From the NCBI GenBank assembly GCA_964440985.1, contig CAYTWE010000005.1, forward strand, positions 1 through 64,000: 64,000 nt of DNA, read 5' to 3'. A model generated the notes under the pieces. That model was not told the origin of the DNA and made no database searches. It was given only the letters and a program-made list of their open reading frames with translations. The position numbers and the translations under genes were made by a program. Positions 34,004 through 43,063 of this stretch are shown in pieces; the stretch's first letter is position 1; each line of letters starts with the position of its first letter. Source of the stretch: UBA1731 sp964440985. Its GTDB lineage: Bacteria; Verrucomicrobiota; Kiritimatiellia; RFP12; UBA1067.

Positions 34004-35163
34004 TTTCACGGCGCGAATGGATAGGTGCGTGTGCAGCCGGTACACTTCTGCCGATGCGCACGTACTCGCAGAAGGCGGGCGAAACCGTCGCGCTCCCCGC
34101 GTGGGCGCAGCGGGCAATTGACGAAGTGCAGATGCGCATCGAGGAGTGGCGCGGCGGGCAGACTGTTCCGCTCGTCGTCACGATTACGGATGTCCATTCG
34201 CGTGTGCCGGATGTGACCGATCCCATCGACTGGTCAGACCCGAAGAGCCACATCATCATAGCGCAGGAGGCTGTACGTCGGTTGGGCGCGGATGCGTTGG
34301 TCGATCTCGGCGATGCCGACTTTCAGTATGTCTGGGATCATCCGCGCATGACGCCGCCGGCCGACGAGGCGGATGCGCTCATCCGTCGCCGCATTGCAGC
34401 GCAGTTTCAACTTTACCGCGATTTCGAGAGGCCTGTCTGGTTCTGCCGGGGCAACCACGATCGTGGGCGGACGCACAGGGAGTTTTCGGCGGCGGCGTTC
34501 GGCCGGTTCAATGCCTTATCCGCAGCGCACGGCCATGTCGCCGTCCTTGGTGGACAGGGGACTTACGGCTACTTCGACATCCCGGGCAAAGGCATCCGTT
34601 TGTTCTTCCTTGATTCGAGCGAGACGGGCAACTACGGCTTCACATCCGAGCAGCTTGCTTTCGTCTCCAAAGGGCTGACGACGCTGCCAGACGACAGAAA
34701 GGCTGTTGTCATGCAGCACTGCTGCATTGCCGATGCGGTGGGGCGATGGTTGCGGCCCGGCGAGCCGCTTGCCCGCGCCGGACGCTTTCGAGGCTTGGGC
34801 GGTGAGACTCTGCATGCCATTCTGTCCGCGTTCGTCCATGCGGAATCAGGTTCGGCGGAGAACGTGAGTTGGGACTTCACGGGGCGTCCACAGCGGCGGC
34901 TTGTGGCCAGCCTTTGTGGAGATTCGCATTTTGACAGCGAGGGCGCGATAGACGATGTGAACTATGTCGTGCGGCAGGGCTATGGCCCATGCCATCCGCT
35001 TCTGCTGACGCCAGGCGCGACGTTCGTGTGGAAGTCCGACCGTTCGCGTGAGCCGATGATAGACGTTCTCGGCGTTAAGGAACTTTCTGACGGAATCTGT
35101 GCTGGCCGCGTCTTCCGCATTGGAGCCGGAGGTGCCGCTCATGACCGCGAATGGTGCTTTTAG
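34000..35163 (+). CDS. Exported calcineurin-like metallophosphoesterase
   Basis: A 387-residue protein with a Tat-like N-terminus (SRRE followed by a short hydrophobic stretch) and the binuclear metal motifs of calcineurin-type phosphoesterases: D64 and H66 (TDVHS), GDAD near 103-106, GNHD at 151-154, QHCC and CGDSHF. It should hydrolyse a phosphate ester or phosphodiester outside the cytoplasm. It overlaps the beta-helix stop as ATGA and ends the four-gene operon. Substrate unknown; a phosphorylated glycan fits the context. Confidence 0.82.
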   Translation: MISRREWIGACAAGTLLPMRTYSQKAGETVALPAWAQRAIDEVQMRIEEWRGGQTVPLVVTITDVHSRVPDVTDPIDWSDPKSHIIIAQEAVRRLGADALVDLGDADFQYVWDHPRMTPPADEADALIRRRIAAQFQLYRDFERPVWFCRGNHDRGRTHREFSAAAFGRFNALSAAHGHVAVLGGQGTYGYFDIPGKGIRLFFLDSSETGNYGFTSEQLAFVSKGLTTLPDDRKAVVMQHCCIADAVGRWLRPGEPLARAGRFRGLGGETLHAILSAFVHAESGSAENVSWDFTGRPQRRLVASLCGDSHFDSEGAIDDVNYVVRQGYGPCHPLLLTPGATFVWKSDRSREPMIDVLGVKELSDGICAGRVFRIGAGGAAHDREWCF

Positions 35164-35213
35164 GTGTTGCGAGATGTTGAACTTCCGTTTGAAGGTATTA
35201 CGCGAAAGCGGTC

Positions 35214-35242
35214 TTGACGCATGAGACGGAAAGCGGTATTAT
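35214..35242 (+). promoter_or_regulatory. Canonical -35/-10 promoter of the barrel-protein gene
   Basis: TTGACG (35214-35219), 17-base spacer, TATTAT (35237-35242), no TGn extension. The leader carries AAGGAG at 35263-35268, ten bases before the ATG. This is the ordinary vegetative type, unlike most promoters in the window. Confidence 0.75.
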
Positions 35243-35278
35243 ACGTCACAAATTTTTTAACCAAGGAGACCCACGAAA

Positions 35279-36043
35279 ATGAATGTGTACAAAACAATGA
35301 TTGCTGCCGTTGCGCTCGTTGCGGCTGTTTCGACTTCCTATGCGGCGAAATCCGATTCCCAGTCCGCTGACGAGAGCGAAAAGTCGGTTGCTGAATTGTA
35401 CGAGGGGCACTACAAGGCTCCGAAGTCCTATGGATGGACTGTCATCGCCCTTGGCGTCGCAACGCCTGTGCAGCTTCCGTGGGGCATTGAGAAGTGGGAT
35501 GTGTTCGGTCTTGACCTGAATCTTGGGTATTCCGATTCGATGAAGATGTACGGCTGGGAATTTGCCCTTGGCGCGAACACCGCCCGCAAGTGCTTCATCG
35601 GCGCACAGACGGCTCTCGGCTTCAACTACTCCAATGAGGATGCCTACGGCTTGGCTCTCTCTCTCTTCAACATGAACAACTACGAGTTCTACGGTCTCTC
35701 TGTGGACGCAGTCGGCTACAACCGCAACGTCTATGGTCTTGAACTCAACCTTGTCGGCGCCATGACCGACAGGACGGTCGGCGGTTTGCAGATGTCTGGT
35801 CTTGCGAATGTCGTCGGTGAGGATATGTACGGTGCTGATGTCGCGCTTGGCGCGAACTTTGCGCGTCGTGTCCATGGTGCGCAGATCGCCCTCATCTACA
35901 ACCAGACGGATCTGCTTTGGGGATGCCAGATCGGTCTTGTGAACATGGCGTTTGCGTGTGACCATGGTTTCCAGATCGGTCTCATCAACGTGATCATGGA
36001 TAACCAGCTTCCGTTCCTCCCAATCGTGAACGGCTACTTCTGA
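35279..36043 (+). CDS. Predicted outer-membrane beta-barrel with LA_2272-like surface repeats
   Basis: A 254-residue exported protein. The signal peptide ends near STSYA (residue 21). The mature part is a Ser/Glu-rich spacer followed by Gly-rich amphipathic strands with repeats like GLDLNLGYSD, YGLSVDAVGYN, VGGLQMSGLANVV, HGAQIALIYNQ, QIGLVNMAFA and QIGLINVIMD, as in the LA_2272/LA_2273-type surface repeat proteins. The terminal residue is Phe (PIVNGYF), as expected of a Bam-assembled barrel. It has its own strong promoter, a perfect SD and a strong terminator, so it is a monocistronic and probably abundant protein. Ligand or role unknown. Confidence 0.75.
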   Translation: MNVYKTMIAAVALVAAVSTSYAAKSDSQSADESEKSVAELYEGHYKAPKSYGWTVIALGVATPVQLPWGIEKWDVFGLDLNLGYSDSMKMYGWEFALGANTARKCFIGAQTALGFNYSNEDAYGLALSLFNMNNYEFYGLSVDAVGYNRNVYGLELNLVGAMTDRTVGGLQMSGLANVVGEDMYGADVALGANFARRVHGAQIALIYNQTDLLWGCQIGLVNMAFACDHGFQIGLINVIMDNQLPFLPIVNGYF

Positions 36044-36068
36044 TATCCGTTCAGATGTTTTGGATGCA

Positions 36069-36112
36069 CGAAACCAAAGGGGATGCGTTCCGCTTTGGTT
36101 TCGTTTCGTTTA
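36069..36112 (+). terminator. Rho-independent terminator after the barrel-protein gene
   Basis: Perfect 11-bp stem CGAAACCAAAG (36069-36079) with CTTTGGTTTCG (36093-36103), 13-base loop, then TTTCGTTT. The remaining bases to 36253 hold no gene; an imperfect inverted repeat (GCGCCAC... GTGGCGC) spans about 36130-36200. Confidence 0.85.
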
Positions 36113-36253
36113 GGTGCGGATGATTGCGGTGCGCCACGCTTTCTGCCAGGTGAGAAAGTGCTTGTGCAGTTGCCGATTGCAAAGAGAAAACGTGTGGCGC
36201 TGTTGAAGTTCAGTGATGCAACAGCCGGTTGACAGTTGACTTCGCTCCATATC

Positions 36254-38623
36254 ATGAAATGCAGATCTAATGCAGGGTTGTGCGTTGCGGTCATGGCGGC
36301 ATCGGCCGCATTCTCCGTCATGGGCGGAGTTGCGCAGGTGAGGTGGCCGGCAAGGCTGTCGTTTTTACGTTCGGGGCTTGAGTTGCGTCCAAGTGTGTTT
36401 CTGCCCGGCTGGCGGCAGATCTCGGCGCACGGTGTCGATGCCGGCAGTGGCGGAGCCGCCGGGTTTGGATTCAATCTTGACGGAGTGCGGGCGACAGGCT
36501 GCGGATCGTTCGTGCCCATGTCGGGCGGCAAGGTGTCGGCGCGATGGATTCTCACGGTCGAAAGGAAGGTTGCCGTTGAGCAGGTCTATCTGACCACCGT
36601 CATTCCAGGTATCGTAAGGGACGGCGGATCGTATGTGACAGACGGAGTGTCGAAGCGGTTTCCTTCAAGGGGCGCAGAGTTCCAGTTCGGTTTCAGCGGC
36701 TGCGCAAGGCGGCTTTCGCTGTCAGATGCCGAAGGGCGAATCCGCGCAACACTTTCGTTCGATTCGCCCGTGCGCATGATGTTTCAGGATGACGCTAAAT
36801 TCGGCGGCGAGACGTCGCTGCGTGTCATGCTTCCGGAGAAGGAGCTGCTTCCCGGTCGTCTCTACGGATGGGGAGTGTCCGTTTCGGAGGATGAGCCTGT
36901 TTCGGTAGACGAGTTGAGACCGCTTGCGATAGAGGCGAACGAAAATTGGATTCCGCTCGTTTCGCCGACGGGAGGCATCGTTGCTGGAAGCGCCCTTGAC
37001 TTCTCCGCTGTGAGCGGCATTGACGCACCGGCCGGAAAGCATGGGCGCGTCGTCGTCCGAAACGGACATTTCGAGTTCTCCGGACTTCCCGGCGTGCCTC
37101 AGCGCTTCTATGGCGTAAACCTGTGCTTCGGCGCAAACTATTTCCAGACGTTCGAGTCCGCCGACAGGTTTGCGTCCGGACTTGCGAGGCGCGGCTACAA
37201 TGCCGTGCGTCTGCACCATCATGATGGAATGCTTGTGAAGGGGCAGAAGGATTCCGTGACGCTCAATCCGGACAGGATGCGTGAACTTGACGCGCTTGTC
37301 GCCGCACTTGCGAAGAACGGGCTGTACATCACGACAGACGTCTACGTCTCACGTTCAGTGCCATGGCGGGAGCTGGGTATCGACAGGCCGGGTGATGTCG
37401 GGATGAATGAGTTCAAGACGCTTCTGCGCGAAAACGAGGCGGCGTTCTCGAATCTTTGCGCGTTCGCCGGGAACTGGCTTTCCCATGTGAACGTCCACAC
37501 GGGGCGGCGTTGGGCGGATGAACCGTCAGTCGCATGGATATCGTTTGTGAACGAGAACTGTCCGGACAATTTCATCAACGGGCTTGATGCCAAGGGGGTG
37601 GCTCGGCAGGTTGGGCTTGAAAACCGATTCTATGCGCGTCTTGCAGATTTTCTGCGCAATGATGTCGGCGCGAAGCAGCTGTTCACCGACCTGAACGGAT
37701 GGAGCGTCAATCCGCAATGGAGACCGTGCCGGGAGCGATTTGACTATGTGGATATGCATTTCTACGTGGATCATCCCAGATTTCTCGAAAAGGATTGGAG
37801 GCTGCCGAGCGAATGCGCGAACGAAGTCCCGTTCGCCGGCGGCGAGCCGAAGGGGGCGAATTGGGCCGGACGCTGCAAAGTGCCTGAAAAACCGTTTACG
37901 GTCACCGAATGGAATTTCGCGGCGCCGGGCAATTACCGGAGCATTGGCGGCATCGCAACGGGTGCATGGGCTGCGCGTGAGGACTGGGATGGTCTGTGGC
38001 GCTTTGCGTGGAGCCATTCGGTGGACGGTGTGAAGAACCCTTGCGGACAGGCGATGAACTACTTTGATATGTCCGGCGACCCTCTGTCGCTTGCCGGGGA
38101 GCGGGCATCGATGTGTCTGTTCCTGCGCAGGGATTTGGCTTCAGGCAATGCCGCCGCATTTGAGATTGACGGCGACAAAGGGCCACTGCGCCTTTCCACC
38201 GGAAGGACGGCCGGCGGATTTGCAATGCGGGGGCATATCTCCGCAGGTGTGTTCAAGGCAGATGTCGGAGAGACGCCGACTACGATCTGGGCGAGTTCGC
38301 TCGATTCTGCGCCGCTCGCGCAGTCCTGCCGCATTCTTCTCACGCATCTCACCGATGTGCAGAATACCGGCGCCAGGTTTGCCGATCAGTCGATGAAGGT
38401 GCTGACGGACTGGGGACGGCTGCCGCACCTCATGAGGCGTGGGAAGGCAAAGGTGTCCTTGTCGGTCTCTAACGGACGTTTTTCGGTGTTTTCCTTGAAC
38501 GGCGACGGAACTCGCCGCGCTGAAGTGCCGCATTCGTACACCGATGGCGCTCTGTCGTTCACGGCAGATGTGGGCCGAGAGAGCGGTAGCGCATCGTATC
38601 TGTATGAGATTGTCCGCCGCTGA
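36254..38623 (+). CDS. Secreted clan GH-A glycoside hydrolase (GH5-like)
   Basis: A 789-residue exported protein. Signal peptide about 1-25, an N-terminal beta domain (about 30-260), then a TIM barrel with clan GH-A features: GFNAVRLHHHD-like GYNAVRLHHHD (about 316-326), acid/base E434 in SFVNEN, and nucleophile E552 in VTEWNF. A C-terminal beta domain (about 600-789) follows. Retaining endo- or exo-beta-glycosidase activity is expected, but the exact family (GH5 subfamily or a relative) cannot be fixed by eye. An alternative TTG start lies at 36236; ATG 36254 gives a good signal peptide. No reliable SD or promoter is visible. Confidence 0.82.
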   Translation: MKCRSNAGLCVAVMAASAAFSVMGGVAQVRWPARLSFLRSGLELRPSVFLPGWRQISAHGVDAGSGGAAGFGFNLDGVRATGCGSFVPMSGGKVSARWILTVERKVAVEQVYLTTVIPGIVRDGGSYVTDGVSKRFPSRGAEFQFGFSGCARRLSLSDAEGRIRATLSFDSPVRMMFQDDAKFGGETSLRVMLPEKELLPGRLYGWGVSVSEDEPVSVDELRPLAIEANENWIPLVSPTGGIVAGSALDFSAVSGIDAPAGKHGRVVVRNGHFEFSGLPGVPQRFYGVNLCFGANYFQTFESADRFASGLARRGYNAVRLHHHDGMLVKGQKDSVTLNPDRMRELDALVAALAKNGLYITTDVYVSRSVPWRELGIDRPGDVGMNEFKTLLRENEAAFSNLCAFAGNWLSHVNVHTGRRWADEPSVAWISFVNENCPDNFINGLDAKGVARQVGLENRFYARLADFLRNDVGAKQLFTDLNGWSVNPQWRPCRERFDYVDMHFYVDHPRFLEKDWRLPSECANEVPFAGGEPKGANWAGRCKVPEKPFTVTEWNFAAPGNYRSIGGIATGAWAAREDWDGLWRFAWSHSVDGVKNPCGQAMNYFDMSGDPLSLAGERASMCLFLRRDLASGNAAAFEIDGDKGPLRLSTGRTAGGFAMRGHISAGVFKADVGETPTTIWASSLDSAPLAQSCRILLTHLTDVQNTGARFADQSMKVLTDWGRLPHLMRRGKAKVSLSVSNGRFSVFSLNGDGTRRAEVPHSYTDGALSFTADVGRESGSASYLYEIVRR

Positions 38624-38662
38624 CGGTCAGTGGAATTGCACATTTCATTGCATGAATAATCT

Positions 38663-38690
38663 GCATTGCCGTTGCGATATATGCTATAAT
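38663..38690 (+). promoter_or_regulatory. 28-bp promoter module of the tadC operon
   Basis: GCATTGCCGTT, two variable bases, then GATATATGCTATAAT, with the extended -10 TGcTATAAT at 38682-38690. It matches 19458-19485 at 25 of 28 bases. Confidence 0.7.
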
Positions 38691-38707
38691 TGCACCTCAT
38701 TTTTCAG

Positions 38708-39622
38708 ATGATGACGCACCAACTGCCAATAATGCTTGTATGGGCCGCCGCTGCGGCCCTGCTCGTGTCGTATGCCGTTGCCATCGCCTCTGAGATAACG
38801 TATGTGACGCTGGCCGACGGACGCAAGACGGAGCGCAAGATCCCTCTCATTTTCCGTCTTCTGCTGCCGTTTGTCCCTAACCTGTCCCGTGTGGTGATGC
38901 GTCCGGCGTTTGCCAAGGCGCGTGAGACGGCGGACTGGATGATTGTCGCGTGCGGACTTGAAGGTCTGCTTACAGGAGCTGAGTTTCTGGCTCTCAAGGT
39001 GCTTGTTCCGCTTGTGTGCGGAACGGTCTGCGCGGCTGTCGTCGTCGCCTTGGGTGCGCTTGCGCCTGATTCGTTCCTTTCCGCAAACGGCCTGCTGTTC
39101 ATCCTTATGGCTTTCGCCTATTTCTACGCATATCCGCTTCTTTGGCTGCGCAAGACGCTTAAGAGCCGCCATGCATCGATCATGCTTGCTCTGCCGTTCG
39201 TTCTCGACCTGCTTACGCTGTCCGTGGAGGCTGGCATGGATTTCATGAGTGCGCTTCAGCGCAATTGCGAACGGCGCAGACTCGACCCGCTGAACGAGGA
39301 GCTGATACGCATGACACGCGAGATTCAGATGGGGGTTGCGCGCCGCGTTGCGCTCCGCAACATGGCCGACCGTGTACGGCAGCCGGATCTCAAGGCGGTA
39401 TCTTACGCACTCATACAGGCAGATGAGCTTGGTGTGCCGATCGGACCAATTCTGCGGATACAGTCCGAGCAGCTGCGCACTCGCAGGTTTGACCGTGCGG
39501 AGCGCCTGGCGAACGAGGCACCGGTCAAGATGCTCGGTCCGCTTCTGCTCTGCATCTTTCCGGCGGTCATGATCGTGCTGTTGGCCCCGATACTCATGGA
39601 AGCCGTAAAGAATATCATGTGA
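38708..39622 (+). CDS. TadC-like type II secretion F-domain protein
   Basis: A 304-residue inner-membrane protein of the GspF/TadC family, the platform protein of Flp (Tad) pili. There are hydrophobic segments near the N-terminus (about 5-25), two in the middle (about 95-150) and one at the C-terminus, and a cytoplasmic T2SSF domain (LPFVLDLLTLSVEAGMDFMSALQRN, QADELGVPIGPILRIQSEQLRTRR). Start: ATG 38708 is 17 bases after the -10 with no SD; ATG 38711 or the TTG inside the -10 are less likely. No TadA ATPase, TadB or pilin gene lies in this window. It is followed by an FHA protein. Confidence 0.85.
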   Translation: MMTHQLPIMLVWAAAAALLVSYAVAIASEITYVTLADGRKTERKIPLIFRLLLPFVPNLSRVVMRPAFAKARETADWMIVACGLEGLLTGAEFLALKVLVPLVCGTVCAAVVVALGALAPDSFLSANGLLFILMAFAYFYAYPLLWLRKTLKSRHASIMLALPFVLDLLTLSVEAGMDFMSALQRNCERRRLDPLNEELIRMTREIQMGVARRVALRNMADRVRQPDLKAVSYALIQADELGVPIGPILRIQSEQLRTRRFDRAERLANEAPVKMLGPLLLCIFPAVMIVLLAPILMEAVKNIM

Positions 39623-39636
39623 AGGAGAGGTTTTGC

Positions 39637-40971
39637 ATGGAGACAAGAACACCAGATCTGCTGATGACCGCCGGTCCGCTGAAAGGGAGGCGGTTTACGG
39701 TCACCGATTCGGGGATGCGCCTTGGGCGGTCTTCATCGTGTGAGATATCCATCTCCGACATATCGCTTTCGCGCAACCAGTGCCTTTTCGAGCTGCGTGA
39801 CGGCAAGGTCTGGATCACCGACCTTGCGAGCGCGAACGGAACAACCGTCAACGGCGAGGAGCTGGGATCGTCAAGTCGCGAGCTTGTGCCCGGAGACCGC
39901 GTCCAGGCCGGCGACAGCGAACTTGTGCTTGTGGACGAATCCGCACCGGATGGAACAGACGTTGAAGATGGGCAGATGCCTGGGGATGTCGATCTCGGGC
40001 TCTCACCAAAAGGTGACGAGGCGGCGGATGAAGGCGCGGCTCCATCTGCGGGATCTCCGATGCGCCTGGTGCTTTGGCTTGCGCTCGTGCTTGTGCTGGC
40101 CGGATCTGCCGTCGCCGTGCTGCTCGTTCCGCGTACTCCCGCAGACGATGCGGCGACAGTGGCGAAGCCGCTTGCCCACGCCAAGCTGTGGTCGGTGACG
40201 TACGAAAAGGTCGAGGCGAGCCCGAAGGGGATTTGCCGCTATGCCATCGAAGTCGATGCGCACGGAACGATGTCTGTCGCACTGGACGACGTTCCGGACA
40301 GCAACAGGCACGTGAAGAAGTCGGCGGCGCTCTCCGACAAGGCGAAGGCGGAACTTGACAGAATGTTCTCGTCCTCTGCGCTGTACAGGTTGGAGAGCGA
40401 ATATGCCGGTCCGGCGCGTCCTGGTGAGCTTGTGCGCTACGAACTGCGCATATCGCGCGGCGGCAAGGTGTTCTCCTGCCTTGTTGAGAATGCACCTGAA
40501 CCGCCCGCGTTTCGCGAGACGCGCCTTGCGCTTGAGACATTCTCGCAGAACGAGCTTGGCGTGTGGGCCATCCAGTACTCCGGTGAGAAGCTTACGGAGA
40601 TGAGCCTTGAGGCTCGCCGCTCCGCCGACGCCAAGTGGGAGGAGCGGGACGTCAACTACGGGAACCTTGCCGCCGCCCTGAAGCTGTATGACGAAGCCGT
40701 GCAGGATCTGGAGACCGTGAACCCGAAACCTGTGGACTACGGCGAACTGATCGCAAAGCGCGACATAGTAAAGGCGGAGTTGGATCGCCGCTACAAGGAT
40801 CAGCGGTTCGAGGCCGATCGGGCGGTAAACATGGGTGATTGGGAAAGGGCGCGTCGTGAACTGAGGATTCTGTGCGAACTCGTGCCGGACCAGAGTGATC
40901 CGCGCCATGCCGAGGCCGCCGCAAAGCTTATGGATGTCGACAACCGCCTCAAGAAGGGAGGCCTGAAATGA
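39637..40971 (+). CDS. FHA-domain membrane protein
   Basis: A 444-residue protein with a cytoplasmic forkhead-associated (phosphothreonine-binding) domain at about 10-99 (GRRFTV, MRLGRSSSCEI, LSRNQC, ASANGTTVNG), an acidic linker, one transmembrane helix (about 143-164) and an extracytoplasmic C-terminal domain of about 270 residues rich in charged helices. SD AAGGAG (39622-39627) is nine bases from ATG 39637, so I prefer it over ATG 39619, which overlaps the tadC stop. FHA proteins often accompany Tad and secretion machines, so it may link kinase signalling with assembly. Its stop overlaps the next start. Confidence 0.85.
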   Translation: METRTPDLLMTAGPLKGRRFTVTDSGMRLGRSSSCEISISDISLSRNQCLFELRDGKVWITDLASANGTTVNGEELGSSSRELVPGDRVQAGDSELVLVDESAPDGTDVEDGQMPGDVDLGLSPKGDEAADEGAAPSAGSPMRLVLWLALVLVLAGSAVAVLLVPRTPADDAATVAKPLAHAKLWSVTYEKVEASPKGICRYAIEVDAHGTMSVALDDVPDSNRHVKKSAALSDKAKAELDRMFSSSALYRLESEYAGPARPGELVRYELRISRGGKVFSCLVENAPEPPAFRETRLALETFSQNELGVWAIQYSGEKLTEMSLEARRSADAKWEERDVNYGNLAAALKLYDEAVQDLETVNPKPVDYGELIAKRDIVKAELDRRYKDQRFEADRAVNMGDWERARRELRILCELVPDQSDPRHAEAAAKLMDVDNRLKKGGLK

Positions 40972-42305
40972 GTATGCTTCGTTCAGCGTTTAAAGGGCTC
41001 TTCAGCCTTGTGGCCGTCGCAGCCGCCGCAGTCGCGCTTGCGGCCACGCCCACGCGCATTGACGTTACAGCCCGTCCTGAGGGGGCGAAGGTTCTGGTGG
41101 ATGGCGTATCCAAGGGCGTGACGCCGGTGTCGGTGTTCGATGTAGAGGCGGGGAGCCATCTGCTTCGCATCGAGGCGGACGGTCATCGCTTCATTGAGGA
41201 GGTGGTTTCGGTTAAGGACGGGGATTTCCTGCGCAAGGACTACGAACTTGAGCAGGAGACCGGACTTCTTCTCGTCAAGACCGAACCCGAAGGCGCAAAC
41301 GTCAAGTACGGCGGCGTCTCGCTCGGTGTCACGCCGCTGCTTGTGACCACGCTTTTGACGGACAGGTCGTATCCGCTTGAGCTTGAGAGTCTTGGCTATC
41401 AGTCTAAGCGCATAAACGTTACGCTCGCCGGGCGTACACCTGTCGCCGTGACGGAGAAGCTTGTGCTTGATTCCGGTGTGGTGGACTGCAGGACGGAGCC
41501 GGCTGGGGCGTCGGTGCTTGTGAACGGCATCGTGCGCGGGACGACGCCGTGCGTCGTCGAGCGCATCCCCAAGGGATATGCCACATTCGTCTTCAAGCTC
41601 AAAGGGTATGTGGATGAAAAGCGCGAACTGCGAATCGCTCCCGGAGACAGGCAGCAGCTTTCACTCTCAATGCAGGGACGCCCGGCAAGTATGTCCGTGA
41701 TATCGTCGCCGGAGGGAGCACGCGTCACGATTGACGACAACTACGCCGGCAAGACGCCGATAACCGTTTCGCCGGTGCGTCCTGGCGTGCATACCATCAA
41801 GGCGGAGCTTGCGGGCTATGCGCCTGTGTTCAAGACCGTGGTGGTGGAAAACGGCGGTGAAGTGACGGAGATGTTCAGGTTTGAGTCCGTGCTCGGATGG
41901 ATAGAGATCTCCACTACGCCGCCGGGCGCGAGAATCCTGCTTGACGGCAAGGCCGTAGGAATCACAGCCGCGCATCGCGGAAAGAAGGCCGATCTTTCCG
42001 GCGTTAAATCGGACGTCATGTATCTCCGCGACATAGAGGCCGGCGAACACGAGATCGTTGCGCATATGCGCGGGTATGCGGACTTCAAGCGCAAGATAAA
42101 CGTCGTGGCGAAGAAATGCACCCCGATAACCGTGCGCATGAAACGGATATTCATTGCCGATACTGAGATCGAGACCGTGAACGGCACATATCGCGGTGTA
42201 CTGATGGACAGCGACAACCCCGACACCTACAGGCTTGAGGTCAAAGAGGGCATCACGCAGGATTTCCGGAAGACCGACGTGCGGACAATCAAGACAATCG
42301 ATTGA
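40968..42305 (+). CDS. Secreted protein with five PEGA repeats
   Basis: A 445-residue exported protein: signal peptide (about 1-25, ALA end) and five tandem PEGA domains at about 28-95, 98-165, 170-236, 238-305 and 309-395, each starting near RPEGAKVLVDG, EPEGANVKYGG, EPAGASVLVNG, SPEGARVTIDD and PPGARILLDG. PEGA modules are beta-sandwich units thought to bind cell-surface components. A short C-terminal region follows (DTEIETVNGTYRGVL). It overlaps the FHA gene by ATGA and tlyA by one base, so it is in the same operon. A structural role near the envelope is plausible. Confidence 0.88.
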   Translation: MSMLRSAFKGLFSLVAVAAAAVALAATPTRIDVTARPEGAKVLVDGVSKGVTPVSVFDVEAGSHLLRIEADGHRFIEEVVSVKDGDFLRKDYELEQETGLLLVKTEPEGANVKYGGVSLGVTPLLVTTLLTDRSYPLELESLGYQSKRINVTLAGRTPVAVTEKLVLDSGVVDCRTEPAGASVLVNGIVRGTTPCVVERIPKGYATFVFKLKGYVDEKRELRIAPGDRQQLSLSMQGRPASMSVISSPEGARVTIDDNYAGKTPITVSPVRPGVHTIKAELAGYAPVFKTVVVENGGEVTEMFRFESVLGWIEISTTPPGARILLDGKAVGITAAHRGKKADLSGVKSDVMYLRDIEAGEHEIVAHMRGYADFKRKINVVAKKCTPITVRMKRIFIADTEIETVNGTYRGVLMDSDNPDTYRLEVKEGITQDFRKTDVRTIKTID

Positions 42306-43063
42306 TGAAGCAGCGTCTTGACCATGCACTTGCCGAACGAGGCCTTGCCGCTTCGCGCACCGCAGCCCAGGCGCTTGTCCTCGAAGGCAAGGTGCGTGTG
42401 AACGGGCAGGTGGCGGTGAAGTCTGCGCAGACCGTTCTTGAAAGCGACAGCATTGAGGTGGAGGCGCCGCCGAGGTTCGTCTCCCGTGGCGGAGAAAAGC
42501 TTGAAGGGGCGTTCGCCGCATTCTCTGGCCTTGACGTTGCCGGCCGCGTGTGTCTCGATGTCGGATCGTCCACAGGCGGATTCACAGACTGCCTTCTTCA
42601 GCATGGGGCGCTCCGCGTGATGGCCGTTGATGTCGGCACAAACCAGCTTGCGTGGAAACTGCGTTCCGATCCGAGGGTGTGGGTGCGGGAGAATTTCAAC
42701 GCACGCTACCTTACGGCGCAAGACCTTCCGGAAAGGCCGTCCCGCGCCGTCACGGACGTAAGCTTCATATCGCTCAAGCTTATACTTCCGCCGATGGCGG
42801 AGGTGCTTGAGCCTGGAGGCGAGATTGTGTCCCTCATCAAGCCTCAGTTTGAGGCGGGACGCGGACTTGCACCCGGCGGAGTGGTGTCCGATCCGGCGGT
42901 GCGCCGTCATGTGGTGGAGGACATCACGGCGTTTGGGCAGGACGCCCTCGGGCTTTCGCTGCTTGGGGTCGCGGAGTCCCCGATACGCGGCCGCGACAAG
43001 GGAAATGTGGAGTATCTTGCGTGGTGGCGCAAGCCGGTCAATCCGCCTGGAGGCGTTGAATGA
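42305..43063 (+). CDS. tlyA: TlyA-family rRNA 2'-O-methyltransferase
   Basis: A 252-residue methyltransferase of the TlyA/hemolysin A family, which methylates ribose 2'-O positions in 16S and/or 23S rRNA using S-adenosylmethionine. An N-terminal S4 domain (RLDHALAERGLAASRTAAQALV, about 3-60) precedes the FtsJ-like domain with CLDVGSSTGGFTDCLLQ (about 83-99), DVSFISL and SLIKPQFE (about 180-187). Length is usual. ATG 42305 overlaps the previous stop (TGATG). Its stop overlaps the lipoprotein start. Confidence 0.93.
   Translation: MKQRLDHALAERGLAASRTAAQALVLEGKVRVNGQVAVKSAQTVLESDSIEVEAPPRFVSRGGEKLEGAFAAFSGLDVAGRVCLDVGSSTGGFTDCLLQHGALRVMAVDVGTNQLAWKLRSDPRVWVRENFNARYLTAQDLPERPSRAVTDVSFISLKLILPPMAEVLEPGGEIVSLIKPQFEAGRGLAPGGVVSDPAVRRHVVEDITAFGQDALGLSLLGVAESPIRGRDKGNVEYLAWWRKPVNPPGGVE

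Noticed and set aside
30722..34117. A 1131-codon open frame on the minus strand
   Set aside because: It is antisense to two beta-helix genes with signal peptides, repeats and operon overlaps; the antisense product is Arg/His-rich without any domain, a usual effect of high GC in the third codon position.
36229..36255. TTGACA (36229) with TATCAT (36250) as promoter of the GH-A gene
   Set aside because: The spacer is only 15 bases and the -10 would overlap the ATG at 36254.
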